A stretch of 64,000 bases of DNA. Origin: Siansivirga zeaxanthinifaciens CC-SAMT-1 (lineage in GTDB: Bacteria > Bacteroidota > Bacteroidia > Flavobacteriales > Flavobacteriaceae). Below the pieces are notes generated by a model that worked only from the letters and a program-made list of their open reading frames with translations, was not told the DNA's origin and searched no databases. The translations under genes and the position numbers were made by a program. Below, in pieces: positions 35,941-45,357 of the stretch (positions are counted from its first letter, which is position 1; the number at the start of each line of letters is the position of its first letter). The stretch lies in NCBI RefSeq assembly GCF_000941055.1, contig NZ_CP007202.1:2166001-2230000 (forward strand). Reading direction: 5' to 3'.

Positions 35941-36672
35941 TTATTTAAAAATCATAACCAAACGTTCCGATGTTTTGGGGCTAAATTTATGCAATTTATA
36001 ATCACCAAAAACATCTAACAAATAGACATCGGCAGCTTCAAAAAGCGCTTCAAAATCGGCTAAAGTAAAGGCTTTTACACGCTCTTGAAAATTATAATCT
36101 TCACCTTCAGTATTAAAACTAATATCTTTAACAATATAGCCATTTTCAACATAACGCTTTAAATTAAAGGTAATACCATCAATGGTTTTTGTCTCTTCGG
36201 GTACTAAATTATTTATTACAAATTCACTATTCATAAAGTCAATAACAGCAAATCCAGAGTCGTTTAAATTGGCTTTAATGGCTTTAATCGTGTTTAAATT
36301 GTCTATTTCATTTTCAAAATACCCAAAACTTGTAAACAAATTAAAAACGGCATCAAAAGTTTTTTGAAACGGCTTACACATATCATGCACCACAAAATGC
36401 AAGTGTTCGTTTTCAAATTGTTTCGCAAAAGCAATGCTGTTTTCACTTAAATCGGCTCCCGTAACATCAAAACCCAAGGTATTTAAATACACCGAATGAC
36501 GGCCACGACCACAAGCCAGGTCTAAAATGGTGCCTTGCTCGGGGATATTTAAGTAATTTGTAATGTTATCCATTAAAAATTGCGCATCGCTATCGTCTCT
36601 ATCCTTATATAAAATATGGTAAAACGGTGTGTCAAACCACGAAGTAAACCAATTAGAAGTATTTGTATTCAT
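35941..36672 (-). CDS. Class I SAM-dependent methyltransferase
   Basis: A 243-residue cytoplasmic methyltransferase. Motif I is ILDLACGRGRHS near residue 48-59, followed by LGFDVTGADLSENS (motif II) and VFNLFTSFGYF (motif IV region, near 108). The target is unknown. Its start is preceded by a 130-base region holding a strong hairpin and copy B of the structured element. A TAnnTTTG box upstream would make that region its mRNA leader. Confidence 0.9.
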   Translation of the reverse strand: MNTNTSNWFTSWFDTPFYHILYKDRDDSDAQFLMDNITNYLNIPEQGTILDLACGRGRHSVYLNTLGFDVTGADLSENSIAFAKQFENEHLHFVVHDMCKPFQKTFDAVFNLFTSFGYFENEIDNLNTIKAIKANLNDSGFAVIDFMNSEFVINNLVPEETKTIDGITFNLKRYVENGYIVKDISFNTEGEDYNFQERVKAFTLADFEALFEAADVYLLDVFGDYKLHKFSPKTSERLVMIFK

Positions 36673-36690
36673 AAACTTATTTGGAGGTTC

Positions 36691-36716
36691 CCTTAGGTTG
36701 TTTAAGCAACCTAAGG
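36691..36716 (-). other. 10-bp perfect hairpin just upstream of the methyltransferase start
   Basis: CCTTAGGTTG (36691-36700) is fully complementary to CAACCTAAGG (36707-36716) with a 6-base loop. It ends 18 bases before the start codon of the methyltransferase gene at 36672. No T tract follows it on the minus strand. It could control ribosome access. Confidence 0.7.
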
Positions 36717-36780
36717 TCAGGCTTTCCGCTATATCTTTTTTGCTTTTAATGGCAAAAAAGGATGCCGCTGCAATCCTTAA
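36691..36780 (-). repeat. Structured intergenic element, copy B (Flavo-1-like)
   Basis: Read on the minus strand it shares with copy A (30576-30650) the segments TTGCAGCGGCATCCTTTT and AAAGATATAGCGGAAA, followed by a GCCTGACCTT tail. The apical hairpin is longer and slightly different (TTTTTTGC / GCAAAAAA). Covariation between copies (GGGGTT/AACCC in A, AGGATT/AAGCCT in B) suggests RNA structure. Here it lies in the predicted leader of the downstream methyltransferase gene. Confidence 0.75.
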
Positions 36781-36810
36781 CCTAAATTCATATTAACTTT
36801 AATATTCCCG

Positions 36811-36829
36811 CAAAATTACGCTATTTTTG
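36811..36829. promoter_or_regulatory. Divergent promoter boxes of the two methyltransferase genes
   Basis: On the plus strand TATTTTTG (36822-36829) fits TAnnTTTG, 38 bases before the THUMP methyltransferase start. On the minus strand TAATTTTG (36811-36818) fits the same consensus for the gene starting at 36672. The two boxes are only 3 bases apart. Confidence 0.5.
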
Positions 36830-36867
36830 CAATCTATTAAAGGGAACTAAGCAAGTAGTACAAAAAA

Positions 36868-38025
36868 ATGGAAGAAAATTACACAATGGTAGCCAAAACC
36901 TTATTTGGTTTCGAAGATTTACTAGCAAACGAACTAACACAATTAGGCGCACAACATGTAAAAAAAGGGGTGCGTAATGTGTCGTTTACTGGCGATAAAG
37001 GCTTTATGTATAAATGTAATTTAGCCTTGCGTACCGCCATAAAAATATTAAAACCCATCCACAGTTTTCATGTTAATAATGAGAAAGATTTGTATAATAA
37101 AATATATGCAATGGATTGGTCTCAATATTTAAAACCTTCTGGTACTTTGGCTATCGATGCTACTATACATACTACATTATTTTCGCATTCCCTTTTTATT
37201 GCCCAAAAAACCAAAGATGCTATTGTAGATAAGTTTAGAGATACAACAGGAGAACGCCCGAATGTAGATTTAAAGTTCCCCGATTTAAAAGTAAATGTGC
37301 ATGTCGATAGAAACCTGTGTACCATTTCTTTAGATTCCTCTGGCGATTCCCTGCACAAACGTGGTTATAAATTAGCGACTAACATTGCGCCAATAAACGA
37401 AGTTTTAGCAGCAGGATTAATTATGCTTTCTGGTTGGGACGGACAATCAGATTTTATGGACCCCATGTGTGGTTCTGGTACCATGCTTATCGAGGCGGCT
37501 ATGATTGCCTGTAACATACCACCAAACCTTATGCGTAAAGAATTTGCTTTCGAGCGTTGGAGCGATTGGGATGTCGATTTATTTGAAAAAATAGAAGAAT
37601 CACTACTTAATAAAACCCGCGATTTTCATTATAAAATTATAGGTTACGATAAAGCACCTAGTGCGGTAACCAAAGCAAAAGATAATGTTAAGAATGCCCA
37701 ACTAGACGATTTTATAGAAATTAAACACGAAGACTTCTTTAAAACTCAAAAAGGCGGCGATAATAAATTACACATGGTATTTAATCCGCCTTATGGCGAA
37801 CGATTAAATATCGATATGGAAATGTTTTATAAAAATATTGGCGATACCTTAAAACAAAATTACCCCAACACCGATGCCTGGTTTATAACCAGTAATCTGG
37901 ATGCTTTAAAATTTGTAGGATTGCGTCCGTCTAGAAAAATTCAGCTTTTTAATGCCAAATTAGAATCGCGTTTAGTGAAATACGAAATTTACGCAGGTAG
38001 TAAAAAAGGGAAGTATATGAACTAG
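36868..38025 (+). CDS. THUMP-domain RNA methyltransferase (RlmL/Trm14-like)
   Basis: A 385-residue cytoplasmic enzyme. An N-terminal ferredoxin-like and THUMP region (about 1-160, RNA binding) precedes a class I methyltransferase domain with FMDPMCGSGTMLIEAAMIA near residue 195 and the catalytic motif FNPPYGERL near 306. NPPY enzymes methylate exocyclic amino groups of bases, here most likely guanine N2 in rRNA or tRNA. It is the size of the N-terminal half of E. coli RlmL, without RlmK. It starts downstream of a shared divergent promoter. Confidence 0.92.
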   Translation: MEENYTMVAKTLFGFEDLLANELTQLGAQHVKKGVRNVSFTGDKGFMYKCNLALRTAIKILKPIHSFHVNNEKDLYNKIYAMDWSQYLKPSGTLAIDATIHTTLFSHSLFIAQKTKDAIVDKFRDTTGERPNVDLKFPDLKVNVHVDRNLCTISLDSSGDSLHKRGYKLATNIAPINEVLAAGLIMLSGWDGQSDFMDPMCGSGTMLIEAAMIACNIPPNLMRKEFAFERWSDWDVDLFEKIEESLLNKTRDFHYKIIGYDKAPSAVTKAKDNVKNAQLDDFIEIKHEDFFKTQKGGDNKLHMVFNPPYGERLNIDMEMFYKNIGDTLKQNYPNTDAWFITSNLDALKFVGLRPSRKIQLFNAKLESRLVKYEIYAGSKKGKYMN

Positions 38026-38219
38026 TTAGAATTTTTAGTAGAAATGGATCGCGTTTTATAAGAAATGAAAATGCATATTAATAACAATATTATCTTTCCA
38101 ATCAAAGCACCATACCCAAAACTACTTAGTTTAAAAATGTTCAAAGATATTATTTGCAGGGCTTGAACTAAGAATAAAATTGAAGCCAAAATAAAACCAT
38201 AATGGATAATTTTTTTCAT
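38022..38219 (-). CDS. Small two-helix membrane protein
   Basis: A 65-residue hydrophobic protein with two membrane helices (about 6-28 and 38-56) and a basic C-terminus. No family is recognised. It overlaps the end of the convergent THUMP methyltransferase gene by 4 bases and has a terminator hairpin upstream, so it would need its own promoter. The length, the Met-Lys-Lys start and clean helices make it a plausible gene. Confidence 0.6.
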   Translation of the reverse strand: MKKIIHYGFILASILFLVQALQIISLNIFKLSSFGYGALIGKIILLLICIFISYKTRSISTKNSN

Positions 38220-38232
38220 AATTAAAAATATT

Positions 38233-38254
38233 AAAAGCGGAGTAATTTTTTACA
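38233..38254 (-). terminator. Terminator after the Bor-like gene
   Basis: AAAAGCGG pairs with CCGCTTTT across a 6-8 base pair stem, and on the minus strand the hairpin sits 18 bases after the stop of the Bor-like gene. A run of A on the plus strand gives the expected T tract. Confidence 0.75.
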
Positions 38255-38271
38255 CCGCTTTTTTAATAAAA

Positions 38272-38559
38272 TTAGTATTTAACAGTTGTAGTTGTTGGTG
38301 AATATATACCAAAAGTTAAAACAGAAACTAAACCATTAACAAATGATTGTCTTGTAAATACAGTATAATTTTCTGATCCATTAGCCATTTGTTTAGAATC
38401 TGAAACTGCAACTGGCGCTAAGCCATCGATAAGGTAGTGATTCCATTTAGTAATTTCTGTATTTCCTTGAGCACCTTTTCCAACAACGCTCGTGTAAGAG
38501 TAACAAGAAGTTAATAAAATTGATGCAGCAAACGCAACAGTTAATGTTTTTTTAGTCAT
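38272..38559 (-). CDS. Bor/Iss-like family lipoprotein
   Basis: A 95-residue protein with a lipoprotein signal (ASILLTSC, lipid-modified cysteine near residue 19). KWNHYLIDGLAPVAVSDSKQMA followed by FVNGLVSVLTFGIYSPTTTTV matches the layout of Bor family proteins. In lambda-lysogenic E. coli, Bor promotes serum survival. In Bacteroidota these are chromosomal surface lipoproteins of unknown role. It is a single gene bounded by terminators. Confidence 0.82.
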   Translation of the reverse strand: MTKKTLTVAFAASILLTSCYSYTSVVGKGAQGNTEITKWNHYLIDGLAPVAVSDSKQMANGSENYTVFTRQSFVNGLVSVLTFGIYSPTTTTVKY

Positions 38560-38768
38560 TTTTTTTAATTTTTAAATTGTTAATTACTTTTTAATTATTA
38601 CCATATAGTTACTGGCTATAATTAAAATTCTGGTCGAAAATAAGTTTATTTTGTAAGAAAAAAAATATGTAAAAATTTGCTTTTTTAAATATTTTTTCTG
38701 TGTGATTTAACTTCTTAAAATAGAGATTGGTAGGTTTTTAATTATTTAAAAAATATTTTAAAAAAAAT

Positions 38769-38807
38769 AAAAAGCCCTTTTACAATTTTGTAAAAGGGCT
38801 TTTTTTA
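38769..38807 (-). terminator. Terminator of the RND efflux operon
   Basis: Perfect stem AAAAGCCCTTTTACA / TGTAAAAGGGCTTTT with a short loop and T tracts on both strands. It lies about 40 bases after the stop of the outer-membrane efflux gene. Confidence 0.9.
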
Positions 38808-38843
38808 GCATTTAAATGTTATAACTAAGTCAAGGTTTTTTGT

Positions 38844-40295
38844 TTAATTCCAACCACCACCTAATGCTTTGTAAATGGCAACATTAGCTATTAATTGGTC
38901 TTTTTTAGTTTCTATTATTTCTATTTTAGAATCTAAAGCCTCTCTTTGTGTTAACAATACATCCATATAATCTGCTCGGGCCGATTGAAATAAACGCACC
39001 GATAAATCGATAGATTCTGTTAAAGCATTTACTTGTTGTAGTTTCAACTCGTAATTCTTTTTAAGATTATCGATGTTAGAAAGCTGGTTCGAAACTTCCA
39101 TATAAGCATTTAAAATGGTTTTTTCATAATCGAAAACCGCCTGTAATTGTCTTGATGTAGCATTTTTATATTCTGCTTTAATAGCATTTCTATTAATAAG
39201 CGGCCCAACAAGATCTCCAACAGCCGAATAAATTAACGATTCTGGCGTACTGGTTAAGTATTTTGTGTTAAAGGCTTGTAAACCAACACCAGCTTTAATA
39301 CCAATAGAAGGGTAGAAGTTTGCTTTTGCTGCTTTCGTATCTAATTTAGCAGCAGCCAACTCAAACTCAGCTTTTTTAATATCTGGTCTGTTTTGCAGTA
39401 ATTGAGATGGTATACCAGCATCGACAGGCGTAATAACCATATCAACAAATTTATCGGAATCACGTTCGATATGCTTCGGGTATTTACCAACCAAGAAATT
39501 TAATGTATTCTCGGTTTCAACTATTTGCTGCTGAATTTTATACTTGTTACTTTGGTTTTTGTAAACTTCCGCTTCAAATCTGCGCACAGCCAGCTCGGTG
39601 GCTTTAGCAGCTTCTTTTTGTAAGCGTACCATACGCAGCGCATCATTTTGAATATCTAAATTTTGTTCAATCATTTCTAATTGATTGTCTAACGCCAGTA
39701 ACTCGTAGTAAGCATCGGCAATTTCAGAAACCAACGATGTTACCATAAAGTTTTTACCTTCAACAGTAGCAAGCATCTCATAAACAGCGGCTTTTTTACT
39801 GTTTAGTAATTTCTTCCAAACATCGAGCTCCCAAGAAGCCGAAAGTCCCGCAGAAAAATCGGTTAGAGGTTCTGGGAACTCTTCATTTTCGCGAATGTTC
39901 AGATTTTTTTCAACGGCTCCATTTCTGGTAAATTCACCTACTTTTTCAACTTCGGCTCCAGCATAAATATTTACAGAAGGTAAATATTCGCCCGTACGCG
40001 CTTTCACTTCGTTGTTTGCCATATCGATGCGTTGTAACATGATATTTAGTTCTTGGTTGTTAACCAAGGCCGTGTCTATTAAAGCAATTAAATACGGATC
40101 TGAAAAATAATCGCGCCATTTTATAGAAGCGATATTAGCTGAATCTATAGATTGATTGCTGTATTGCTCGGGTACCGTTGTATTCGCCTCGCGAAAGGTT
40201 CTTGAGGGCACACAAGAATAAATAGATGCCACCATAAGAATACCGAAACAACAAGATTTTGCAAGCTTATTTATGTTTTCTATTTTATGCTTCAT
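38844..40295 (-). CDS. RND efflux outer-membrane channel, OprM/NodT type
   Basis: A 483-residue TolC-like outer-membrane protein. A hydrophobic signal ending in SIYSC suggests a lipid-anchored start near residue 28. The body has the duplicated helical barrel pattern (ANIASIKWRDYFSDPYLIALIDTALVNNQELN; later LLQNRPDIKKAEFELAAAKLD, the standard NodT signature). It forms the exit duct of the pump encoded upstream. It overlaps the pump gene by 11 bases and ends at a strong terminator. Confidence 0.95.
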   Translation of the reverse strand: MKHKIENINKLAKSCCFGILMVASIYSCVPSRTFREANTTVPEQYSNQSIDSANIASIKWRDYFSDPYLIALIDTALVNNQELNIMLQRIDMANNEVKARTGEYLPSVNIYAGAEVEKVGEFTRNGAVEKNLNIRENEEFPEPLTDFSAGLSASWELDVWKKLLNSKKAAVYEMLATVEGKNFMVTSLVSEIADAYYELLALDNQLEMIEQNLDIQNDALRMVRLQKEAAKATELAVRRFEAEVYKNQSNKYKIQQQIVETENTLNFLVGKYPKHIERDSDKFVDMVITPVDAGIPSQLLQNRPDIKKAEFELAAAKLDTKAAKANFYPSIGIKAGVGLQAFNTKYLTSTPESLIYSAVGDLVGPLINRNAIKAEYKNATSRQLQAVFDYEKTILNAYMEVSNQLSNIDNLKKNYELKLQQVNALTESIDLSVRLFQSARADYMDVLLTQREALDSKIEIIETKKDQLIANVAIYKALGGGWN

Positions 40296-43200
40296 TGTTT
40301 TTACTTTTAGTTAATTTTTTTAAAAGCTTTTTAATTTGGCGAATTGAAATTTTAGAATTTTCTTCCGATTCGCTGTTGCGCATCAATTCTTCAGAGAATA
40401 GCTCGTTAGACTCGTCTTTAATTAGGTTTTTACCATCAGACATTTTTGCGAATATGAAATAAAGTCCAGGAATTACTAACACCCCGAAAATCGTTCCTAT
40501 AAGCATACCACCCATAGCCGAACCACCAATGGTTCTATTTCCAATAGCACCAGCACCTGTTGCGACTACTAAAGGAATTAATCCGGCTACGAAGGCAAAA
40601 GAGGTCATTAAAATAGGTCTGAAACGTGCTTTAGAACCTTCTATCGTAGCTTCTAAAATACTCGCGCCTTCTCTGTGTTTCTGCACAGCAAACTCTACAA
40701 TAAGTACTGCATTTTTACCTAGTAAACCCACAAGCATGATAACACCAATTTGAGCATAAACGTCGTTTGCTAATCCCATAACTTTTAAAAGCGCAAACGA
40801 ACCAAATACCCCCACAGGCAATGACATAATTACGGCAAATGGTAATAAGAAACTTTCGTATTGTGCCGCTAATACAAAGTACACGAATATAAGCACGACT
40901 ATAAATACGTATAGCGATTCGTTACCACGGTTAGCTTCGTCGTAAGACAACCCTTCCCAGGCAATATCGTATCCTCTAGGTAGCGTTTGGCTAGCCACTT
41001 CTTTTATGGCTCCAATGGCATCACCGGTTGTAAAACCAGAGGCTGGTAAACCGTTTATAGATGCAGAATTATACAGGTTATAACGTGTAATTTCGTTCGG
41101 ACCTAATTTTTTCTCCATACTCATAAACGCCGAATACGGTACCATTTCACCTGCTTCATTTTTAACAAAAAGTTTTTCTAAATCGGAGGGAAGTGCACGA
41201 TATTCTGGTGCTGCTTGTGTATATACCTTGAAAAATCTACCAAAACGAATAAATCCTTGTTCGTAGGTACTACCAATTAAAATATTAAGGTTTTCCATCG
41301 CCTTACCAATAGAAACGCCTTTTTGCATCGCAATTTTATTATTTATTTTTAATTCGTATTGCGGATAATTAGAAGAGTAAAATGTAAATAAACCGGTTAG
41401 TTCTTTTCTTTCTGAAAGGGCTTCCATAAACTTGTTATTTACTTTCTCGAAATCGTGAGGATCAGACGTTGTGGTTTTGTCTAACAAACGCATTGAGAAA
41501 CCTCCCGATGCTCCGAAGCCTGGTACTGCTGGTGGCTCAAAATATTCAATTACAGCACCTAAATCTTTAGTTTCTTCCTCTAATTCTTCCATAATTTCAT
41601 GAACAGAGTGAGAGCGTTCCGACCATGGTTTTAGGTTAATTAAACAAGTTCCGGCGTTCGAGCCACGACCTTCTGTCATGATTTCATAACCCGCTAAAGA
41701 TGATACCGATGCTACACCATCCATTTCTTCACATATTTTTTGAAGTTTTCTGGCAACATCGTTTGTACGCTCTAAGGTGGCACCTGGAGGTGTTTGTATT
41801 ACGGCATAAATCATTCCTTGATCTTCGTTAGGAATAAAACCGGACGGCAGACTTTGGTTTGTGAAAAAGATACCAGCACAAAAGGCTAATAAAATTCCGA
41901 ATGTTACAATACGTCTGGCTACAATTTTGTTTAATATGTTTACATACTTTCCGGTAAGTTTTTCAAAACCATTGTTAAACCAAGCTATAAATTTGTCTAT
42001 GGGCGATTTTTTTAATTTACCATTGTTGTTTTTAAGCATCATGGCACAAAGCACCGGTGTAAGCGTTAATGCTACGATAGCCGAAATAATAATCGATCCT
42101 GCCATAGTAATGGAAAACTGACGGTAAAATACACCCACAGGTCCCGACATAAATGAAATAGGTATAAACACCGAAACCATTACCAGTGTAATTGCAACAA
42201 TGGCACCACCAATTTCTCCTAATACCGCAGATGATGCTTTATATGGTGATAAATGTTCTTCTTCCATTTTAACATGGACAGCTTCTACCACAACAATAGC
42301 ATTATCTACCACAATACCAATGGCCAATACCAAGGCAAAGAGTGTAATTAAGTTGATTGATAGTCCAAACATTTGCATAACGAAGAACGAACCAATAAGC
42401 GATACAGGCACCGCAATAATAGGAATTAATGTAGAGCGCCAATCTCCTAAGAATAAGAAAACCACAATGGCTACCAGTATAAAGGCATCTCTAAGTGTGT
42501 GTAATACTTGCTCGATAGATGCATCTAAGAAATTGGATACGTCGTAACTAATTTTGTAATCGATTCCTGGAGGTAAATCTTTCTTTAATTCGGTTAATTT
42601 TTCTTTAACGGCATCAATTACATCTTTACCATTACTTCCAAGGGTTTGTTTAAGGATGATTGATGCAGACGGATGCCCATCTAAATTCGAGTAAATATCG
42701 AAGAATTCACTACCAAGTTCTACATCGGCAACATCTTTTAATTTTAAAATTTCACCTTCTTCAGTAGCTCGAATTATAATGTCTTTATACTGTTCTGGTT
42801 CGTTATACCTGTCTTGATAGGTTAACACATATTCAAGAGATTGCGAAGTTTTTCCAGAACTTCCACCCAAACGCCCTGGTCGGGCAATAATACTCTGGTC
42901 TTCCATCGCTTCTAACACATCTTCGGCAGAAATGTTGTAAGCGCGCATGCGGTCTGGTTTTAACCAAACACGCATGGCATATTTTCTACTTCCTAAAATT
43001 TGAGCACTTGCAATACCATTAATACGTTGAATTTCTGGAATAATTTTAGTGTATGCGTAGTTGTAAAGGAATAATTCGTTGTCATCTTTGCCATTTCCAT
43101 AAAGGTTCACGTACATTAACATACTTGGTTGAATAGGCGTAATAACAACCCCTTCTTTTTGAACCAATTCGGGCAATAACGGCATCACTTGGTCTACACG

Positions 43201-43527
43201 GGTTTTAACCATTACAACCGCTTGGTTGGGGTCGGTGCCTGGTTCGAAAATAACACGTATGGTACCTTCACCAGCACTGGTAGCATCGGAAGCTAAATAA
43301 CGCATGCCTTGTACACCGTTTATAGCGGTTTCTAAAGGAATTAACGTTGAATTTACTAATACTTCCGAACTCGCTCCTGGATAGGCAATAAAAATATTAA
43401 CTGTTGTAGGTGCAATTTGAGGAAATTGCGATATGGGTAATTGTTTTATGGCGAGTAAGCCCGTAAAAACAATTATAACCGAAATGACTATTGCCAGTAC
43501 CGGTCTTTTTATAAATTTTTTAAACAT
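40285..43527 (-). CDS. RND efflux pump inner-membrane transporter (HAE1/AcrB type)
   Basis: A 1080-residue proton-driven exporter. Twelve membrane helices and two large periplasmic loops are present. Opening FIKRPVLAIVISVIIVFTGL and FVxFxLGDWRS-type segments follow the AcrB plan. The helix 4 proton relay reads GIVVDNAIVVVEAV (Asp-Asn where AcrB has Asp-Asp), and helix 10 has LLGKNAVLIVEFA with the essential lysine. A hydrophilic tail of about 45 residues is longer than in AcrB. Substrates are probably amphiphilic compounds. It is co-transcribed with its adaptor (21-base gap) and outer-membrane channel. Confidence 0.96.
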   Translation of the reverse strand: MFKKFIKRPVLAIVISVIIVFTGLLAIKQLPISQFPQIAPTTVNIFIAYPGASSEVLVNSTLIPLETAINGVQGMRYLASDATSAGEGTIRVIFEPGTDPNQAVVMVKTRVDQVMPLLPELVQKEGVVITPIQPSMLMYVNLYGNGKDDNELFLYNYAYTKIIPEIQRINGIASAQILGSRKYAMRVWLKPDRMRAYNISAEDVLEAMEDQSIIARPGRLGGSSGKTSQSLEYVLTYQDRYNEPEQYKDIIIRATEEGEILKLKDVADVELGSEFFDIYSNLDGHPSASIILKQTLGSNGKDVIDAVKEKLTELKKDLPPGIDYKISYDVSNFLDASIEQVLHTLRDAFILVAIVVFLFLGDWRSTLIPIIAVPVSLIGSFFVMQMFGLSINLITLFALVLAIGIVVDNAIVVVEAVHVKMEEEHLSPYKASSAVLGEIGGAIVAITLVMVSVFIPISFMSGPVGVFYRQFSITMAGSIIISAIVALTLTPVLCAMMLKNNNGKLKKSPIDKFIAWFNNGFEKLTGKYVNILNKIVARRIVTFGILLAFCAGIFFTNQSLPSGFIPNEDQGMIYAVIQTPPGATLERTNDVARKLQKICEEMDGVASVSSLAGYEIMTEGRGSNAGTCLINLKPWSERSHSVHEIMEELEEETKDLGAVIEYFEPPAVPGFGASGGFSMRLLDKTTTSDPHDFEKVNNKFMEALSERKELTGLFTFYSSNYPQYELKINNKIAMQKGVSIGKAMENLNILIGSTYEQGFIRFGRFFKVYTQAAPEYRALPSDLEKLFVKNEAGEMVPYSAFMSMEKKLGPNEITRYNLYNSASINGLPASGFTTGDAIGAIKEVASQTLPRGYDIAWEGLSYDEANRGNESLYVFIVVLIFVYFVLAAQYESFLLPFAVIMSLPVGVFGSFALLKVMGLANDVYAQIGVIMLVGLLGKNAVLIVEFAVQKHREGASILEATIEGSKARFRPILMTSFAFVAGLIPLVVATGAGAIGNRTIGGSAMGGMLIGTIFGVLVIPGLYFIFAKMSDGKNLIKDESNELFSEELMRNSESEENSKISIRQIKKLLKKLTKSKNNEA

Positions 43528-43548
43528 AATTGTTAGGATTAGGGTTTG

Positions 43549-44631
43549 TTACTCTGCGTATAAGGCTAAGTGCGTTAATACAGAATTTGGTTCTACAAAT
43601 TCTGTATGAATCTTTTCTTTATCCTTAACCATTCTAATACCCTCAAGTAATATTTTATCGTTTACAGATAAACCTTTTTCAATAACAAATAAATGGGGTA
43701 ACTCGGCACCAACTTTTATTTCTCTTTGTCTAACAACATTGTTTTTGTCGATTACAAAAACATATTTTTTATCTAAAATTTCGAAAGTTGCTTTTTGCGG
43801 AATTATAATAGCATCTTTTAATGGAACATTCATTAAAATACTACCTGTTTCTCCATGTCTTAAAATACCATTCGGATTTGGGAATGTGGCTCTAAAGGCA
43901 ATATTTCCAGTTTCGTTGTTAAATTCTCCTTGAATAGTCTCAACAACTCCCATTTCATTAAATTCTTTGTTGTTTGCCATTAATAGTTTTACTTCTTTTT
44001 TAGAGTCTTTGTCGGCGCTAATAATGTAGTCTAGATATTCAGATTCTGGTACGTTAAAATATACCCACATTTTACTGTTATCGGATAGGGTTGTTAGTAA
44101 TTCGCCTTCGTCTAATAAACTACCTTCACGCACATGAAGGTGGTCCATAATACCATCAAAAGGCGCTTTAATACTAGTAAAACCTAAGTGTGTATTTGCT
44201 AATTGTACTTCGGCTTTTGCTTTTTCAAAACTTGCTTTAGCCATGGCTAATTCGTTTTTAGAAACAACGTTACCATCGGCAAGCAATTGGGTATTTTTAA
44301 GTTCTATTTCGGCTACTTTCGCTTCCGCTGAAGCTTTTTGAAGTTCGGCTTGATAAATGTTTGGCATAATTTGGAACATTTGTTGCCCCTTTTTTACAAC
44401 CTGACCTTCATCAACAGAAATGTTTTGTAAATATCCTTTTTCCAGCGCTCTTAATTCGATATGACGAATGGAGTGGATTTGACAAACGTAATCTTTAGTA
44501 ATAGATGTATCTCTTTTTATTGGATTTGTAACAAGATATTTTACATCTTCGTGTTTTTCATGCTTTTTTGATTCGCAACTTGTATTAAGTATAAACGCAA
44601 GTATGCCAACGAAAATGAATGTTTTTTTCAT
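43549..44631 (-). CDS. RND efflux periplasmic adaptor (MFP) lipoprotein
   Basis: A 360-residue membrane-fusion protein linking pump and channel. The N-terminus FVGILAFILNTSCESKK has a lipobox ending at cysteine about 19. A barrel-sandwich segment (RALEKGYLQNISVDEGQVVKKGQQMF), a coiled-coil hairpin (EAKVAEIELKNTQLLADGNV) and the return lipoyl half (KAPFDGIMDHLHVREGS) follow in order. It is the first gene of the three-gene efflux operon and shows no metal-binding motif, which argues for organic compounds rather than copper or zinc. Confidence 0.95.
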   Translation of the reverse strand: MKKTFIFVGILAFILNTSCESKKHEKHEDVKYLVTNPIKRDTSITKDYVCQIHSIRHIELRALEKGYLQNISVDEGQVVKKGQQMFQIMPNIYQAELQKASAEAKVAEIELKNTQLLADGNVVSKNELAMAKASFEKAKAEVQLANTHLGFTSIKAPFDGIMDHLHVREGSLLDEGELLTTLSDNSKMWVYFNVPESEYLDYIISADKDSKKEVKLLMANNKEFNEMGVVETIQGEFNNETGNIAFRATFPNPNGILRHGETGSILMNVPLKDAIIIPQKATFEILDKKYVFVIDKNNVVRQREIKVGAELPHLFVIEKGLSVNDKILLEGIRMVKDKEKIHTEFVEPNSVLTHLALYAE

Positions 44632-44779
44632 AGTCTTAATATTTGAAAATTTTTAGATAAAATGATTGTACAGGCCTTTGAAAACAAATTCAAATAATTG
44701 CCTAGTTTTTTAATAATTGGTTTGAAATGTATTTAAAAACACAGGCTATTGAAGTGGTTTGCCTGCTAGAAACATGTTA

Positions 44780-45205
44780 TCAAATTATAAAAACCTGAAA
44801 CTTGAGGTGTAAGCTAACGGTAGGTTTAATAAAATAATAATCGAAACATTTACTGTTTTTTACAAATTTGTAAGCAGTGTTTTCTAAAGTATTACTATGA
44901 AAATTAGCAATATAGGTATTGCTAAAAGGTATTAGTTTTTGGTTGGATCTTCCATGTTCTTCATCTTCTTCAAAAGTCTCACTTTCAATAACTTCAGATA
45001 CATGTTGGTGTTTTTGTTTTGTGTGAGCATGTATATCAAATTCAGAATTCGGATTTAAAGTTTCAGAAGTAAGAAGCGAAACGTTATGATCTCCAATATA
45101 AAATGCATCCTTTATGCTGTTTGTTGCATTCGCAGAGATATTTGCGAACACATGTAGCAAAAGGAATCCTAATAATATAATATGTTTTTTTATAGTTAGG
45201 TTCAT
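44780..45205 (-). CDS. Secreted protein with His-rich middle segment
   Basis: About 141 residues with a signal peptide (LTIKKHIILLGFLLLHVFANISANA) and a short mature part. Its central stretch DIHAHTKQKHQHVSEV holds four histidines within about a dozen residues, followed by an acidic run. This could bind transition metals (inference). The ATG at 45205 is preferred to one 13 codons upstream, because it places the signal peptide first. No family recognised. It lies 148 bases upstream of the RND adaptor, same strand, so it may be part of the same regulon. Confidence 0.65.
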   Translation of the reverse strand: MNLTIKKHIILLGFLLLHVFANISANATNSIKDAFYIGDHNVSLLTSETLNPNSEFDIHAHTKQKHQHVSEVIESETFEEDEEHGRSNQKLIPFSNTYIANFHSNTLENTAYKFVKNSKCFDYYFIKPTVSLHLKFQVFII

Positions 45206-45357
45206 TTCGGCGTTAAAATTATTGTAATTGCATATAATCACCAAATGGAGTTTGGTTAAAATATGTTAACATTTAAAATTTTATGAAAACTGTCGTTTTT
45301 AATAATTAAAATTTATTTACTGTAATATTTTCAATTTAAATGTTTTATTAATGCATT

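Noticed and set aside
42200..42547. Open frame opposite the RND pump gene
   Set aside because: Shadow of a conserved membrane-helix region. Composition is typical of the reverse of a membrane gene.
43549..44631. A copper/silver (Cus-type) efflux assignment for the RND system
   Set aside because: No Met-rich or His-rich metal-binding motif is visible in the adaptor and the pump resembles HAE1 drug exporters. The nearby His-rich protein is only circumstantial.
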